From Stenotrophomonas maltophilia (GTDB lineage: Bacteria > Pseudomonadota > Gammaproteobacteria > Xanthomonadales > Xanthomonadaceae): a DNA stretch of 64,000 nucleotides. Below, piece by piece: positions 8,872-16,992 of the stretch. The notes beneath the pieces are model-generated. The model saw nothing but the letters and a program-made list of their open reading frames with translations. It was not told the origin of the DNA and did not search any database. Each line of letters begins with the position of its first letter. Position 1 is the stretch's first letter. The position numbers and the translations under genes are program-made. The stretch spans positions 1,984,001 through 2,048,000 of the forward strand of contig NZ_CP037858.1 of NCBI RefSeq assembly GCF_006974125.1, read 5' to 3'.

Positions 8872-10014
8872 CTACTGGGCCAGCATGCGACGGCCGGCCA
8901 CCCAGACCTCGGCCACGTAGTCCGGCGTGGATCCACGCACCCGCAGCAGATCGGCGCGCAGGCCTTCGCCGATGCGACCGCGATCCTGCAGGCCCAGCGC
9001 CTGCGCCGGTGCATGGCTGACCGTGGCCACCGCACGTGGCAGGCTCCAGCCCAGCTGCGCGCACAGCACGCCCAACGCCGGCAGCAGGCTGGCAGGCACA
9101 TAGTCGGAGGACAGCACATCGAGGCAGTCGGCGCGGGCCAGATCCAGCGCCGCCACGTTGCCGGAATGCGAGCCGCCCAGCACCAGGTTGGGTGCACCTG
9201 CGACGATCACCAGGCCGGCCGCACGTGCGGCCGCAGCGGCCTCCAGCGTGGTCGGGAACTCGCAGATGCGCGCTCCACAGGCCACGGCTTCATCCACATC
9301 CGCAGCCACCGTGTCGTCGTGGCTGGCCAGGTACAGGCCGCGCCTGCGCACCCACTGCAACACCTGTTGCAGGTGTGCAGGGCGATAGCGTGCCTGCTGC
9401 GCACGCCGCGCCTGCAGCAGGTCGTCCAGGTAGCCTGTCTTCGTATCGGTCGGCAAACCGTAGTAGGCCGCATAGCGCTGCAGGTTGCGGAACTGGCGCT
9501 GCCCCGGGGTGTGATCGGTCAGCGACAGAAGGCGCACCGCCGGGTCATCCAGCAGGGGCTCCAGCAATGGCAGCAACCCGGGATACGGCAACTCGGCACG
9601 CAGGTGCAGGTAGTGGTCGCTGCGCAGGCCGCCGGCGCGGCGCGCCTCGACCAACGCTGCATGCGCTGCCTGCAGGGTGCGCACACGCACGCTGTCGGCT
9701 TCCACGTCACCCACCGCCAACGCATCGCAGGCGGTAGTGATGCCTGCCGCGAGCAGCTGTGCATCGTGCGCCTGCACCGCCGCCCCAGCCGGAAATGCCA
9801 CGCCAGGGCGCGGCACCAGGTGCTTCTCCAGATTGTCGGTGTGCAGCTCGACAAACCCCGGCATCAGCCAGTCGCCGCCACAGTCTTCGGCACCCGGCAG
9901 GCCCACCCGCCCCTGCCCCACGGCGCGGATGCCAGGCCCATCCAGCACTACATGGCCGTGCACGACCTCGTCGGTCAGCACCAGCTTCAGGTTGTCGAGA
10001 ATGCGTTCGCTCAT
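8872..10014 (-). CDS. phnM: PhnM-like alpha-D-ribose 1-methylphosphonate 5-triphosphate diphosphatase
   Basis: A 380-residue metal-dependent amidohydrolase of the PhnM family. In C-P lyase pathways PhnM removes pyrophosphate from ribose methylphosphonate triphosphate. The family hallmark FVELHTDNLEKHLVPRPG starts near residue 54. SLTDHTPGQRQF, LASHDDTV and APNLVLGGSHSGNV supply the other expected His and Asp ligands. Start ATG 10014 gives MSERILDNL; ATG 10035 is an alternative seven codons earlier. No C-P lyase core genes (phnG to phnL) are nearby. The neighbours are phosphonatase-type, so the true substrate may differ. The PhnF-like gene is divergent. Confidence 0.92.
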   Translation of the reverse strand: MSERILDNLKLVLTDEVVHGHVVLDGPGIRAVGQGRVGLPGAEDCGGDWLMPGFVELHTDNLEKHLVPRPGVAFPAGAAVQAHDAQLLAAGITTACDALAVGDVEADSVRVRTLQAAHAALVEARRAGGLRSDHYLHLRAELPYPGLLPLLEPLLDDPAVRLLSLTDHTPGQRQFRNLQRYAAYYGLPTDTKTGYLDDLLQARRAQQARYRPAHLQQVLQWVRRRGLYLASHDDTVAADVDEAVACGARICEFPTTLEAAAAARAAGLVIVAGAPNLVLGGSHSGNVAALDLARADCLDVLSSDYVPASLLPALGVLCAQLGWSLPRAVATVSHAPAQALGLQDRGRIGEGLRADLLRVRGSTPDYVAEVWVAGRRMLAQ

Positions 10015-10070
10015 GGATTCCACCGTCTGTGTCATGCCGTTGCAACCGCAATGCGTTGATATGCCTTCAC

Positions 10071-10110
10071 GTGCAGTGCACCTGTCTAGTCCAGCAGCCG
10101 CAGATGGAGG
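10071..10110. promoter_or_regulatory. phnM/phnF divergent control region with operator motif copy 2
   Basis: It contains the exact 14-mer GTGCACCTGTCTAG (10076-10089), shared with 14128-14141. A perfect short palindrome GTGCA-G-TGCAC (10071-10081) overlaps its left end. The GGAGG at 10106-10110 is the ribosome binding site of the GntR gene. The position between the two divergent starts fits control, including autoregulation, by the GntR product. Confidence 0.55.
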
Positions 10111-10114
10111 TTTG

Positions 10115-10861
10115 ATGACCATGACCGACCCGGCCCCGACGCCGCGCGACTCGGCGCTGCCACTGTGGCAGCAGATCGAGCAGGCGCTGCTGCGGCAGAT
10201 CCGCGAACGGCAGCTGGTGGAAGGCGACCAGCTGCCCTCGGCGCAGGTCCTGGCCAAGCGCTTCGCGGTCAACCGCCACACCGTACGGCGTGCGATCGAG
10301 GCGCTGGAGGAGCGCGGCCATGTGCGCACGGAAACCGGCCGCGGCAGCTTCGTGCAGGAGCATCCGTACCACTACCCGATCAGCCGCCGCACGCGCTTCG
10401 GCCGGGCCATGCATGACCTGAACGTAGAAAGCCACTACACCCTGCTCGATAGCCGGGTGCAGGTGCCGAGCCGGCAGGTCGCGCGCGCACTTGGCCTGAT
10501 CGCCGGCGAACGTGTGCATCGGGTGGTGTATTCCAGCCAGGTGGAAGGACGCACGGTGGACCACAGCGAAGCCTATTTCCCAGCGGCCCGCTTTCCGGGG
10601 CTGGGCGAGGTGTTCGCTCGCACGCCGTCGGTGACCCGCACGCTGGCCGCCTTCGGGGTGACCGACTACCTGCGCCGGCATACCACGGTCATGGCTCGCC
10701 TGCCCGATGCCGGCGTCGCGCGTGTACTCGGACAGTCGACGCGGCGGCCCGTGCTGTGCGTGCACTCGCTGAATGTCGATCCGCAGGGGCAACCGGTGCA
10801 GTTCGGCATCACCTGCTTCGCCGGAGACTGGGTGCAGCTGATGGTCAGCAGCGACCTCTAG
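10115..10861 (+). CDS. phnF: PhnF-like GntR/UTRA transcription regulator
   Basis: A 248-residue HutC/PhnF-subfamily GntR regulator. The N-terminal winged helix reads LPLWQQIEQALLRQIRERQL, LPSAQVLAKRFAVNRHTVRRAI and ERGHVRTETGRGSFV. A UTRA effector domain follows, with RALGLIAGERVHRVVYSSQVEGR and HSEAYFPAARFPGL, and ends GITCFAGDWVQLMVSSDL. ATG 10115 sits 4 bp after GGAGG; ATG 10121 is also possible. It is divergent from phnM, as expected for a local regulator. The effector is probably a phosphonate or phosphate ester (inference). Confidence 0.92.
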   Translation: MTMTDPAPTPRDSALPLWQQIEQALLRQIRERQLVEGDQLPSAQVLAKRFAVNRHTVRRAIEALEERGHVRTETGRGSFVQEHPYHYPISRRTRFGRAMHDLNVESHYTLLDSRVQVPSRQVARALGLIAGERVHRVVYSSQVEGRTVDHSEAYFPAARFPGLGEVFARTPSVTRTLAAFGVTDYLRRHTTVMARLPDAGVARVLGQSTRRPVLCVHSLNVDPQGQPVQFGITCFAGDWVQLMVSSDL

Positions 10862-10893
10862 GAAAAGCGCGGCGGGCATTGCACCCGCCGCGT
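10861..10893 (-). terminator. intrinsic terminator for the FAD-oxidoreductase operon
   Basis: CGCGGCGGG (10868-10876) pairs perfectly with CCCGCCGCG (10884-10892). Read on the minus strand the stem is followed by CTTTT. It lies between two convergent genes. The U-tract favours termination of the minus-strand operon. Confidence 0.8.
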
Positions 10894-10901
10894 GCAGCGC
10901 C

Positions 10902-12056
10902 TCACGCTGCGCGGCGCAGTGCCGTGTAGTGGCCGTCCACCAGTTCTTCGGCCAGGCCGAAGCTGAGCGTCATGCCCAGGCCACCGCCGCCGATGGCGTT
11001 GACGATGGTCACGCCCGGTGCCGGCTCGGCGACGAATTCGCTGCTGCCATCCAGCAGCTTGGGATAGATACCGTGCCAGGTCTGTGCAATGCGTGCGTCG
11101 GGTACCTGCATGAAACGGGACAGGTAGTCGAGCACCTTCTGGTTGATGGTGTGCTCGTCGAACGGATCATGCGTATGTGCATAGGCATGCGAATCACCAA
11201 TGGTGATTTCACCCAGGCCGTTCTGCGCGGCCATCACGTGGATGCCGAGCTCGATCAGATCGGCATGCTCGGCCTGGTAGCGCGCCTGCAACGGCGCGAC
11301 ATCGGCGGCCTCGCGGAATCCAGCGTAGTGCACCAGCGACAGGCCGCCACAGAGGGCAGCGCCCAGGCGGAACCCGGACGGCTGTGCGGCCAGCCGCAGC
11401 ATCTGCAGCTTGCAGCGGGTCAGTGGCGCCGCCGCGTACAGCTCGGGATACAGCTGTTCGAACTCCGGACCGCTGCAGACGAACACTTGATCGGCCTCGA
11501 ACAGGCGGCTGCCAGACCACGCCCGACCGCTCTCCACCGCCGTCACCGGTGTGCGCCAATGGAACTGCACACCGAGCTGTTCATGCAGCACGTCCGGCAG
11601 CACGCGGATCGCCTGGCGCGGATCGACCACCAGTTCATCGGCATTGAACAGCGCACCACGCAGCTCGCGCGCGACCAGTGCCGGCGACTTCGCCAGTGCC
11701 GCATTGCGATCCAGCAGGCGGCATGGGCGCAGCTGCGCATTGGCCGCCGCATACTGCTGCAGCACGGCCCATTCGTCGTCGGCATGGGCGACATGCAACG
11801 AGCCGCTGGGATCGTGCCAGAGGCCGGCAGTGTCGATCAGCTCCTGCCAGATCTGCCGTGAGCGCAGCGCGCGCTCATACAGCGGGCCATTGGGCACGCC
11901 GATCGGCCAGACCATGCCGAAGTTGCGGATGGAGGCACCGACAGCGCGTTCATGGCGCTCCAGCACGGTGACCTTGCAGCCACGCACGGCCAGTGCGCGG
12001 GCCACGGCCAGACCGACGATGCCGGCACCGACCACCAGGGCGGTTGTGTTCTTCAT
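10902..12056 (-). CDS. FAD-dependent oxidoreductase of phosphonate loci (TIGR03364 type)
   Basis: A 384-residue DAO/glycine-oxidase-like flavoenzyme. The dinucleotide-binding start is LVVGAGIVGLAVARALAVRG, followed by VLERHERAVGASIRNFGMVWPIG, characteristic of the clade found with phosphonate catabolism genes. The FAD closing motif is NAIGGGGLGMTLSFGLAEELVDG. Family members oxidise aminophosphonates such as N-methylated 2-aminoethylphosphonate to the aldehyde. The HAD protein of this operon would then be suited to cleave phosphonoacetaldehyde. Start ATG 12056 is 10 bp after the transporter stop, so this is the third gene of the operon. Confidence 0.9.
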   Translation of the reverse strand: MKNTTALVVGAGIVGLAVARALAVRGCKVTVLERHERAVGASIRNFGMVWPIGVPNGPLYERALRSRQIWQELIDTAGLWHDPSGSLHVAHADDEWAVLQQYAAANAQLRPCRLLDRNAALAKSPALVARELRGALFNADELVVDPRQAIRVLPDVLHEQLGVQFHWRTPVTAVESGRAWSGSRLFEADQVFVCSGPEFEQLYPELYAAAPLTRCKLQMLRLAAQPSGFRLGAALCGGLSLVHYAGFREAADVAPLQARYQAEHADLIELGIHVMAAQNGLGEITIGDSHAYAHTHDPFDEHTINQKVLDYLSRFMQVPDARIAQTWHGIYPKLLDGSSEFVAEPAPGVTIVNAIGGGGLGMTLSFGLAEELVDGHYTALRRAA

Positions 12057-12066
12057 GGGGATGGAC

Positions 12067-13362
12067 TCAGACGGAGGCGAGTGCCGGCATGCGGGCCAGG
12101 CGCAGCGCCTTGTGGTGGAAGTACAGCAGGGACAACAGCAGGCAGGCACCGCCCAGCAGCGACAGATGGATCACGGCACTGGAGAAGAAGCGCACCCAGG
12201 ACAGCTGCAGGCCGGAGAACTCGTGGCCGAGCAGGACCAGCACGCTGCCGAGGTAGCCGAAGGCATCGGCCAGGTACATCACGAAGCCGACGTTGCCGGC
12301 CACCTTGAAAGTGGCGATCAGGCGTTCAAAGAACACGCAGTTGAACGGTACGTAGGCCAGATACAGGCCGAAGCCCACCAGCCCCAGCCACGCCAGCGGA
12401 TGCAGCATGCCTTCGCGGAACGCCAGCGTGCTCAGTCCTGCAGTGGCCAGGCCAATGAACATCAGCGCGTGCAACGCCATCAGCCCGTTGAGGTTGTTGC
12501 GGAACCAGGTCAGGCCGGCGGTCAGTGCCAGCACTGCGAACGCCACCGGCGTTTCGATGGCGGCAAACACGCCGGCGCTGCCACCGTAGCCCAGCTCGCG
12601 GAACAGCTCGGCTTCGAAGCTGTCGCGGAAATCGCGGACCACGGTCAGGCACACGTAACACAGGATCATCAGCGCCAGCCCTGGCAGGAAGCGGCGCACG
12701 AAGGCACGACGCTGCGCACGGTCCATCGGCAGGCGTGGCGAGCGCTCGCGCAGGTCGGCGGCATCCGGGGCGGGAATGCGTTCGAGCATGCGCACCGACA
12801 CCAGCAGCAACGGCAGGAACAGCAGTCCGCACAGGAATGGCATCCAGAACTCGCTCACGCCCTGCAGCAGCAGCCACTTGCCGACCGACTTCACTACGCC
12901 GGAGGCCATGATGAAGCTGGAGGCAAGGATCGCGCCCATCGCTTCGGTGGTCCGTCGCCCTTCCAGATAGCTGAACACCAGGCCCCAGACCATGCCCAGC
13001 GGCAGGCCGTTGAGGAACAGGAACGGGATGTTCCAGGGTGCCGGCACCAGCGCGAAGCCAAGCAGGGCCAGCCAGGAGATGCCTATCAGGCCCAGCAGCA
13101 GGCTGGCACGGCGCTCCGCCCGCAGCTCACCGATCACCCGCACGCCGATGAACTTGCTGCACATGTAGCCCAGCACCTGCGCCACCACCAGCCACACCTT
13201 GTAGTCGGCGCCGAACAGATGCTGGTTGTCGAACGAGGCGGCTGCAAACGGTTTGCGGAAGGCATACATGCACGCATAGGTGGACAGCGCGGCACTGCCG
13301 GCGAACACGGTCAGCGCCAGCGGATGCCCCTGCAGGCGCGCCCACAGCGATGTCCGGTTCAT
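12067..13362 (-). CDS. DUF5690/MFS-type transporter
   Basis: A 431-residue integral membrane protein with about twelve hydrophobic segments. It opens with FAGSAALSTYACMYAFRKPF and contains SYLEGRRTTEAMGAILASSFI and YLAYVPFNCVFFERLIATF, the pattern of DUF5690 proteins related to the major facilitator superfamily. Its start overlaps the HAD stop by ATGA, and it ends 10 bp before the flavoenzyme. As the middle gene of the operon it is probably the inner-membrane importer for the phosphonate, complementing the TonB receptor (inference). Confidence 0.88.
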   Translation of the reverse strand: MNRTSLWARLQGHPLALTVFAGSAALSTYACMYAFRKPFAAASFDNQHLFGADYKVWLVVAQVLGYMCSKFIGVRVIGELRAERRASLLLGLIGISWLALLGFALVPAPWNIPFLFLNGLPLGMVWGLVFSYLEGRRTTEAMGAILASSFIMASGVVKSVGKWLLLQGVSEFWMPFLCGLLFLPLLLVSVRMLERIPAPDAADLRERSPRLPMDRAQRRAFVRRFLPGLALMILCYVCLTVVRDFRDSFEAELFRELGYGGSAGVFAAIETPVAFAVLALTAGLTWFRNNLNGLMALHALMFIGLATAGLSTLAFREGMLHPLAWLGLVGFGLYLAYVPFNCVFFERLIATFKVAGNVGFVMYLADAFGYLGSVLVLLGHEFSGLQLSWVRFFSSAVIHLSLLGGACLLLSLLYFHHKALRLARMPALASV

Positions 13363-14048
13363 GCAGCGGCGACCGTGCCGGAATGTGCCAGCCCGAGCAG
13401 CGCCGGCAGGCGGTCGAGATGATCGATGATGTGGTCCGGCCCGTACGGCAGCAGTTCGGCACGGGTGAACGCGCCAGTGGTGACCGCCACGTTCAGGCCG
13501 ACACCGGCATTGCGCCCTTCGTTGATGTCGACTTCGGTGTCCCCCACCTTCACCACCGTCGCAGCATCGTTGATACCGGTGCGCTGCATCAGTGCCTGGA
13601 TCATGTGCGGCGCCGGGCGGCCCGCCGGCACCTCATCGCTGGCCACCAGCGCGTCGATGCGATCGTGCCAGCCGAGTCGTTCGATGATCACCTCGGCGAT
13701 GTCGCGCGAGAAACCGGTATCCAGACCGATGCGGATGCCGTGCGTGCGCAGCGTGTCGAACAACGCCTCGGCACCCGGCAGCGGTGCGATGCCCGGCGCA
13801 TGGCGATAGCACTCGAGCATGCGTGCCACAAAGTCGGTATGGATCGATGCCGCGCGCGGGTCGTCCAGCGCGGTCCCCAGCAGCCGCGCGATCGCCTGCG
13901 GTTTGGGGTAGCCCATCAACGGGCGCACGTCTTCCACCTCGATGGCGTGGCCGGCGGCGGCCATCGCTTCGGCGAAGGCACGGGCGACCAGGCCCGGGTC
14001 GGCAACGGTGGTTCCGGCGATATCAAGGACGGCAAGTCGGTAGCGCAT
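13359..14048 (-). CDS. phosphonatase-like HAD hydrolase (PhnX-like, TIGR03351 type)
   Basis: A 229-residue HAD hydrolase, first gene of the operon HAD-transporter-flavoenzyme. The nucleophile is Asp9 in VLDIAGTTV. The second motif-I acid is Ala11, as in phosphonoacetaldehyde hydrolase (DxA) rather than ordinary phosphatases (DxD). Lys49 in PLMGYPKPQAI falls where phosphonatase has its Schiff-base Lys. Motif III/IV reads KVGDTEVDINEGRNAG. This supports hydrolysis of the C-P bond of phosphonoacetaldehyde or a close analogue. ATG 14048 starts exactly at MRYRLAVLDI. Confidence 0.9.
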   Translation of the reverse strand: MRYRLAVLDIAGTTVADPGLVARAFAEAMAAAGHAIEVEDVRPLMGYPKPQAIARLLGTALDDPRAASIHTDFVARMLECYRHAPGIAPLPGAEALFDTLRTHGIRIGLDTGFSRDIAEVIIERLGWHDRIDALVASDEVPAGRPAPHMIQALMQRTGINDAATVVKVGDTEVDINEGRNAGVGLNVAVTTGAFTRAELLPYGPDHIIDHLDRLPALLGLAHSGTVAAA

Positions 14049-14115
14049 GGCGGCAGGCAGCGTTGAGCGGAGGTGCCCAGCTTCGCTGCGGCCGGCCACG
14101 CCCTGATGACAGCGC

Positions 14116-14141
14116 CCGGACAGGCCGGTGCACCTGTCTAG
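14116..14141. promoter_or_regulatory. putative phosphonate-locus operator, copy 3
   Basis: GTGCACCTGTCTAG (14128-14141) is identical to the site between phnM and phnF. Here a perfect inverted partner is present: GACAGG (14119-14124) and CCTGTC (14133-14138), 8 bp apart. It lies 80 bp upstream of the HAD gene start and includes the stop codon of the LysR gene. Confidence 0.55.
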
Positions 14142-15043
14142 CCGGTCGGTCCCTGCGCTGCCATGTGCCGTACGTGTTCGGCGGCCTGAGCATGCAGCCA
14201 GTCGCGGAACGCGAGGAAGCCCCGATGGCGGGCCGAGCGCTGCGGGTACACCAGCCAATGCGGCCAGTCGGTCTTCAGGCGCTGGCTGGACAGTGCGACC
14301 AGCTGGCCGGAATCCAGCAGCAGCCGCGCCCGCGTCACCCGGCCGAGGGCCACGCCCACGCCATCCAGAGCCGCGCGATGGTGCGCCTCCGAATCATCCA
14401 GCACCGCCACGAAGCGCGACGGCGGGCTCTGCCCGCTCAACGCGAACCAGGCGCCCCATGCCCCGTCCGGATCACCCAGCAGCGGCCACCGGGTCAACGG
14501 CACACGGTCGACGCCTCCCATGCGTTCGATCAGTGCCGGGCTCGCCATCGGCACCAGCCACTCGTCGAACAGCGGCTCCACCACCAGGCCCGGCCATTGC
14601 CCGCTGCCCAGACGCAGCGCGGCGTCGAACTGGCGCTGCCGCTCGAAATCAATCAGGCGTTCACTCGACTGCAGGTTGATTTCGATCTGTGGGTGCTCAG
14701 CCACGAAGTGACCCAGGCGCGGCACCAGCCACGCCGACGCCATCGACGGCACCGCGCTGATCGTCAGCACGTGCTCGGCGCGTGCGGCATAGGGCTGGAA
14801 GGCTTCATTGATCGCATCCAGGTGCGGCCCCACCTGGTCGAGCAGGCGCTGCCCCTCAAGGGTGAGGGTGACACCACGCGGCTGGCGGATGAGCAGTGGC
14901 TGCCCGAGCCGTTCTTCCAGCTGCCGCATCTGGTGGCTGAGCGCGCTGACGGTCAGGTTCATCGACGCCGCCGCGCGCGACAGGTTGCCGAGCCGGGCGG
15001 CGGCCACGAAGCCCTGCAGGGCATGGAGCGGTGGGCGGGACAT
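14138..15043 (-). CDS. LysR-family regulator (GcvA-like)
   Basis: A 301-residue LysR regulator. The N-terminal HTH reads LHALQGFVAAARLGNLSRAAASMNLTVSALSHQMRQLEERLG (given here only to locate residues 5-45), and the effector domain begins LTISAVPSMASAWLVPRL. SMASAWLVPRL and the R-Q-F-D-A-A-L-R-L segment resemble the GcvA/AmpR group. ATG 15043 gives MSRPPLHAL. A CAAG-N5-CTTG dyad lies just upstream and the small gene at 15142 is divergent, the usual LysR target arrangement. It precedes the HAD operon on the same strand, so some read-through is possible. Confidence 0.9.
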   Translation of the reverse strand: MSRPPLHALQGFVAAARLGNLSRAAASMNLTVSALSHQMRQLEERLGQPLLIRQPRGVTLTLEGQRLLDQVGPHLDAINEAFQPYAARAEHVLTISAVPSMASAWLVPRLGHFVAEHPQIEINLQSSERLIDFERQRQFDAALRLGSGQWPGLVVEPLFDEWLVPMASPALIERMGGVDRVPLTRWPLLGDPDGAWGAWFALSGQSPPSRFVAVLDDSEAHHRAALDGVGVALGRVTRARLLLDSGQLVALSSQRLKTDWPHWLVYPQRSARHRGFLAFRDWLHAQAAEHVRHMAAQGPTG

Positions 15044-15060
15044 CAGGCTTGAATTCCTCT

Positions 15061-15073
15061 CAAGGCAGGCTTG
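15061..15073. promoter_or_regulatory. candidate LysR-type binding dyad
   Basis: CAAG-GCAGG-CTTG is a perfect 4-bp inverted repeat with a 5-bp spacer, 18 bp upstream of the LysR start and 69 bp upstream of the divergent small gene. The position fits an autoregulatory LysR site. The match is short and could be chance. Confidence 0.35.
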
Positions 15074-15141
15074 CGGAAATGTAGCTTTTTGCCCGTCCAT
15101 GCTGCCCGTATCGTGCAATCCACTCAAGTGGAGGCACGCTC

Positions 15142-15327
15142 ATGAACATCTTCGGCGGCTTGTTGTTCCTGCAGGGCCACGTGGCCAGCGCCGAGCTGGC
15201 ACGTCAGCTGGCCAGCCCGTCCCCGACACCGCCGCCCGGCAGCATTCCCGGTAGTGCCGGCCGCTGGCCGGCAACCTCGCCGACCGGGAAGCCTGCAGCT
15301 GCCGGCCAGCAGCCGGCGCGCCCCTAA
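15142..15327 (+). CDS. small unknown protein (61 aa) whose 3' half is repeat-derived
   Basis: A 61-residue reading frame with a good ribosome site (TGGAGG at 15129-15134, 7 bp before ATG). The first 25 residues, MNIFGGLLFLQGHVASAELA and on, could form a short membrane or signal segment. From about residue 37 the protein is encoded by the GTAG repeat at 15251-15326, so this tail is probably not ancestral. The gene is divergent from LysR. I do not recognise a family. It may be a truncated or newly extended small gene. Confidence 0.45.
   Translation: MNIFGGLLFLQGHVASAELARQLASPSPTPPPGSIPGSAGRWPATSPTGKPAAAGQQPARP
15251..15326. repeat. GTAG/GCCGGCC palindromic repeat
   Basis: GTAGTGCCGGCCGCTGGCC at the left and a degenerate inverted copy around 15299-15320 (CTGCCGGCCAGCAGCCGGC) form an imperfect hairpin. 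It is the same family as 28401-28480 and 63791-63866, here inside an open reading frame. Confidence 0.7.
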
Positions 15328-16871
15328 CGCTGCAGCGCTTCCTGCACCGCGGCAGCCACGTCGGTGTTGTCGATGTAGCTGCCGTCGTTCCAGCGCACAT
15401 GCTGGCGATAACCAGCATCGACACCCCGCACGCGCTTTCCAAGCAGCTCCGCGCCGGCGCCCTTGGCCCACAACGGCACCAGTGCATTGGAATGGTTGCC
15501 GGTGGGACGGAAGCTGATCCCGGGCATGTGGCCACGGCCGTTGTTGCGTACCGGCGCGAAAGCGACGTTCTGTGCATCCGGGCCCATCGGCATGCTGTTG
15601 TCGTGGTCGGTGGTGACGATCAACAGGTTGCGCTCCCAGCCACCGTTGCGCTCGATCCAGTCGACCACCGCCGCCACCGCGTCATTGAACTCCACGGTTT
15701 CCTCGATCAGCCGGCCGTACTGCGGCTGCTCACTGCACTGGCCGTAATGCCATTCGGTGCCACAGGCGCTGGTATGCGCCGCCCAGTCGGTGGCGCCGCC
15801 TTCCACCATCAGGAACAGCCCCTTGGGCGAACGCTGCTGCAGGAACTGCAGCGCGCCGCGGGTCATGGTCGCCAGATCGGGCACGCTGTCGATCTTCCTC
15901 ACTCCCGAAGGCGTGGCTGCATCCTTGCCCAGCACCTGCAGCTGGCGCGCCTGCTGCAGTGTGTTGGCCACGCGCGGTACACCGATCAGCGGCCTGTCGG
16001 CCGGCAGCCGTCCCTGCGCGAGCGCGGCGAACGCTTCCTTGCTGCGGATCAGGCGCCACGGCCCGGACGGATTGCCGCCGATGGTGCTGCCCGCTTCCAG
16101 CTGCTGCCAATCCTGCTGCGACACCCACTCCCATGGATTCGCGCAGCCCTCTGCCTTGGCGGCGTCCGTGCCTTCGTTGCAGGCGCGGCCGTCGACACTG
16201 TAGCCCGGGCCGCCGGTGCCCATCACCAGGTCCATGTGACCCTGCGCCAGCATCTGGTGGGCGATGGCGTGGTAGTTGTTGCGCGATACGTTCTGCGCCG
16301 CGAATGCGGCGGGTGTGGCGTGCGCGAACGGCACCGAGGTGACCACGCCGGTGGCCATGCCCAGGCGCTTGGCGCGCAGCGTATTGAACTCCACGGGTTG
16401 GCCATCGTTGTTGAAGTTGATGGCGTTGTTGTAGGTCTTGATGCCCGAGGACAACGCGGTGCCTGCCGCCGCGCTGTCGGTCGCCACCGCCGCCAGGTAC
16501 TGGTAGCCGACAAAGGGGAGGTCCTGCGCCGGCACCGGCTCGGCATCCCATGCCTTGCCGGCGTCGTAGCCAAGCGTCTGCGCGGTGTCGCCGGTCGGCT
16601 GGCTGCTGGCGTTCAGCGGGAAGGTGGTCACCGCCAGGCGCTGCGGGAAATCCGCATAGGGGGCGCCTTCGCGGCTGCCGTACTGCCAGTAGGCAGCGGC
16701 ATCCCAGGTACCCCAACCCGCGCCGTCATTGATCATCACGATCACGTTGTACGGACGGACTTGACCGGAGGGAACGGCCTCGGCGCGCAGAGCGGGCTGG
16801 CAGCCGCCAAGCCCGGCCAGCACAAGCAGCAGCGAGGAGTGGAGCCAGCGGCATGGAATGCGTGCAGTCAT
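15324..16871 (-). CDS. lipoprotein alkaline phosphatase (PhoA family)
   Basis: A 515-residue alkaline phosphatase that hydrolyses phosphomonoesters outside the cytoplasm. The N-terminus carries a lipobox, LAGLGGC with Cys24, so it is probably membrane-anchored. Metal and catalytic residues are Asp49 in VMINDGAGW, nucleophile Ser133 in ATDSAAAGTA, GGATDWAAHTSACG, TTDHDN and GNHSN. Start ATG 16871 gives MTARIPC. The position near the phosphonate locus suggests a shared phosphorus-acquisition theme, but I found neither the 14-bp motif nor a clear PhoB box upstream. Confidence 0.93.
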   Translation of the reverse strand: MTARIPCRWLHSSLLLVLAGLGGCQPALRAEAVPSGQVRPYNVIVMINDGAGWGTWDAAAYWQYGSREGAPYADFPQRLAVTTFPLNASSQPTGDTAQTLGYDAGKAWDAEPVPAQDLPFVGYQYLAAVATDSAAAGTALSSGIKTYNNAINFNNDGQPVEFNTLRAKRLGMATGVVTSVPFAHATPAAFAAQNVSRNNYHAIAHQMLAQGHMDLVMGTGGPGYSVDGRACNEGTDAAKAEGCANPWEWVSQQDWQQLEAGSTIGGNPSGPWRLIRSKEAFAALAQGRLPADRPLIGVPRVANTLQQARQLQVLGKDAATPSGVRKIDSVPDLATMTRGALQFLQQRSPKGLFLMVEGGATDWAAHTSACGTEWHYGQCSEQPQYGRLIEETVEFNDAVAAVVDWIERNGGWERNLLIVTTDHDNSMPMGPDAQNVAFAPVRNNGRGHMPGISFRPTGNHSNALVPLWAKGAGAELLGKRVRGVDAGYRQHVRWNDGSYIDNTDVAAAVQEALQR

Positions 16872-16906
16872 CGGATGTCCCGTCGGGCCATCGGCGGCCC
16901 CCAATG

Positions 16907-16923
16907 ACGATACGTTATATCGT
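16907..16923. promoter_or_regulatory. AT-rich dyad between alkaline phosphatase and D,D-peptidase genes
   Basis: ACGATA-CGTTA-TATCGT is a perfect 6-bp inverted repeat in an otherwise GC-rich gap, 36 bp upstream of the phosphatase start and 70 bp upstream of the divergent gene. It could be an operator or overlap a promoter. Confidence 0.4.
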
Positions 16924-16992
16924 TGCAATATTTCAGCTTCGTGCAGCCGCCGCGCACTATCCTCCAGAGTCCCCACTGCCATCGTCGCTTCC

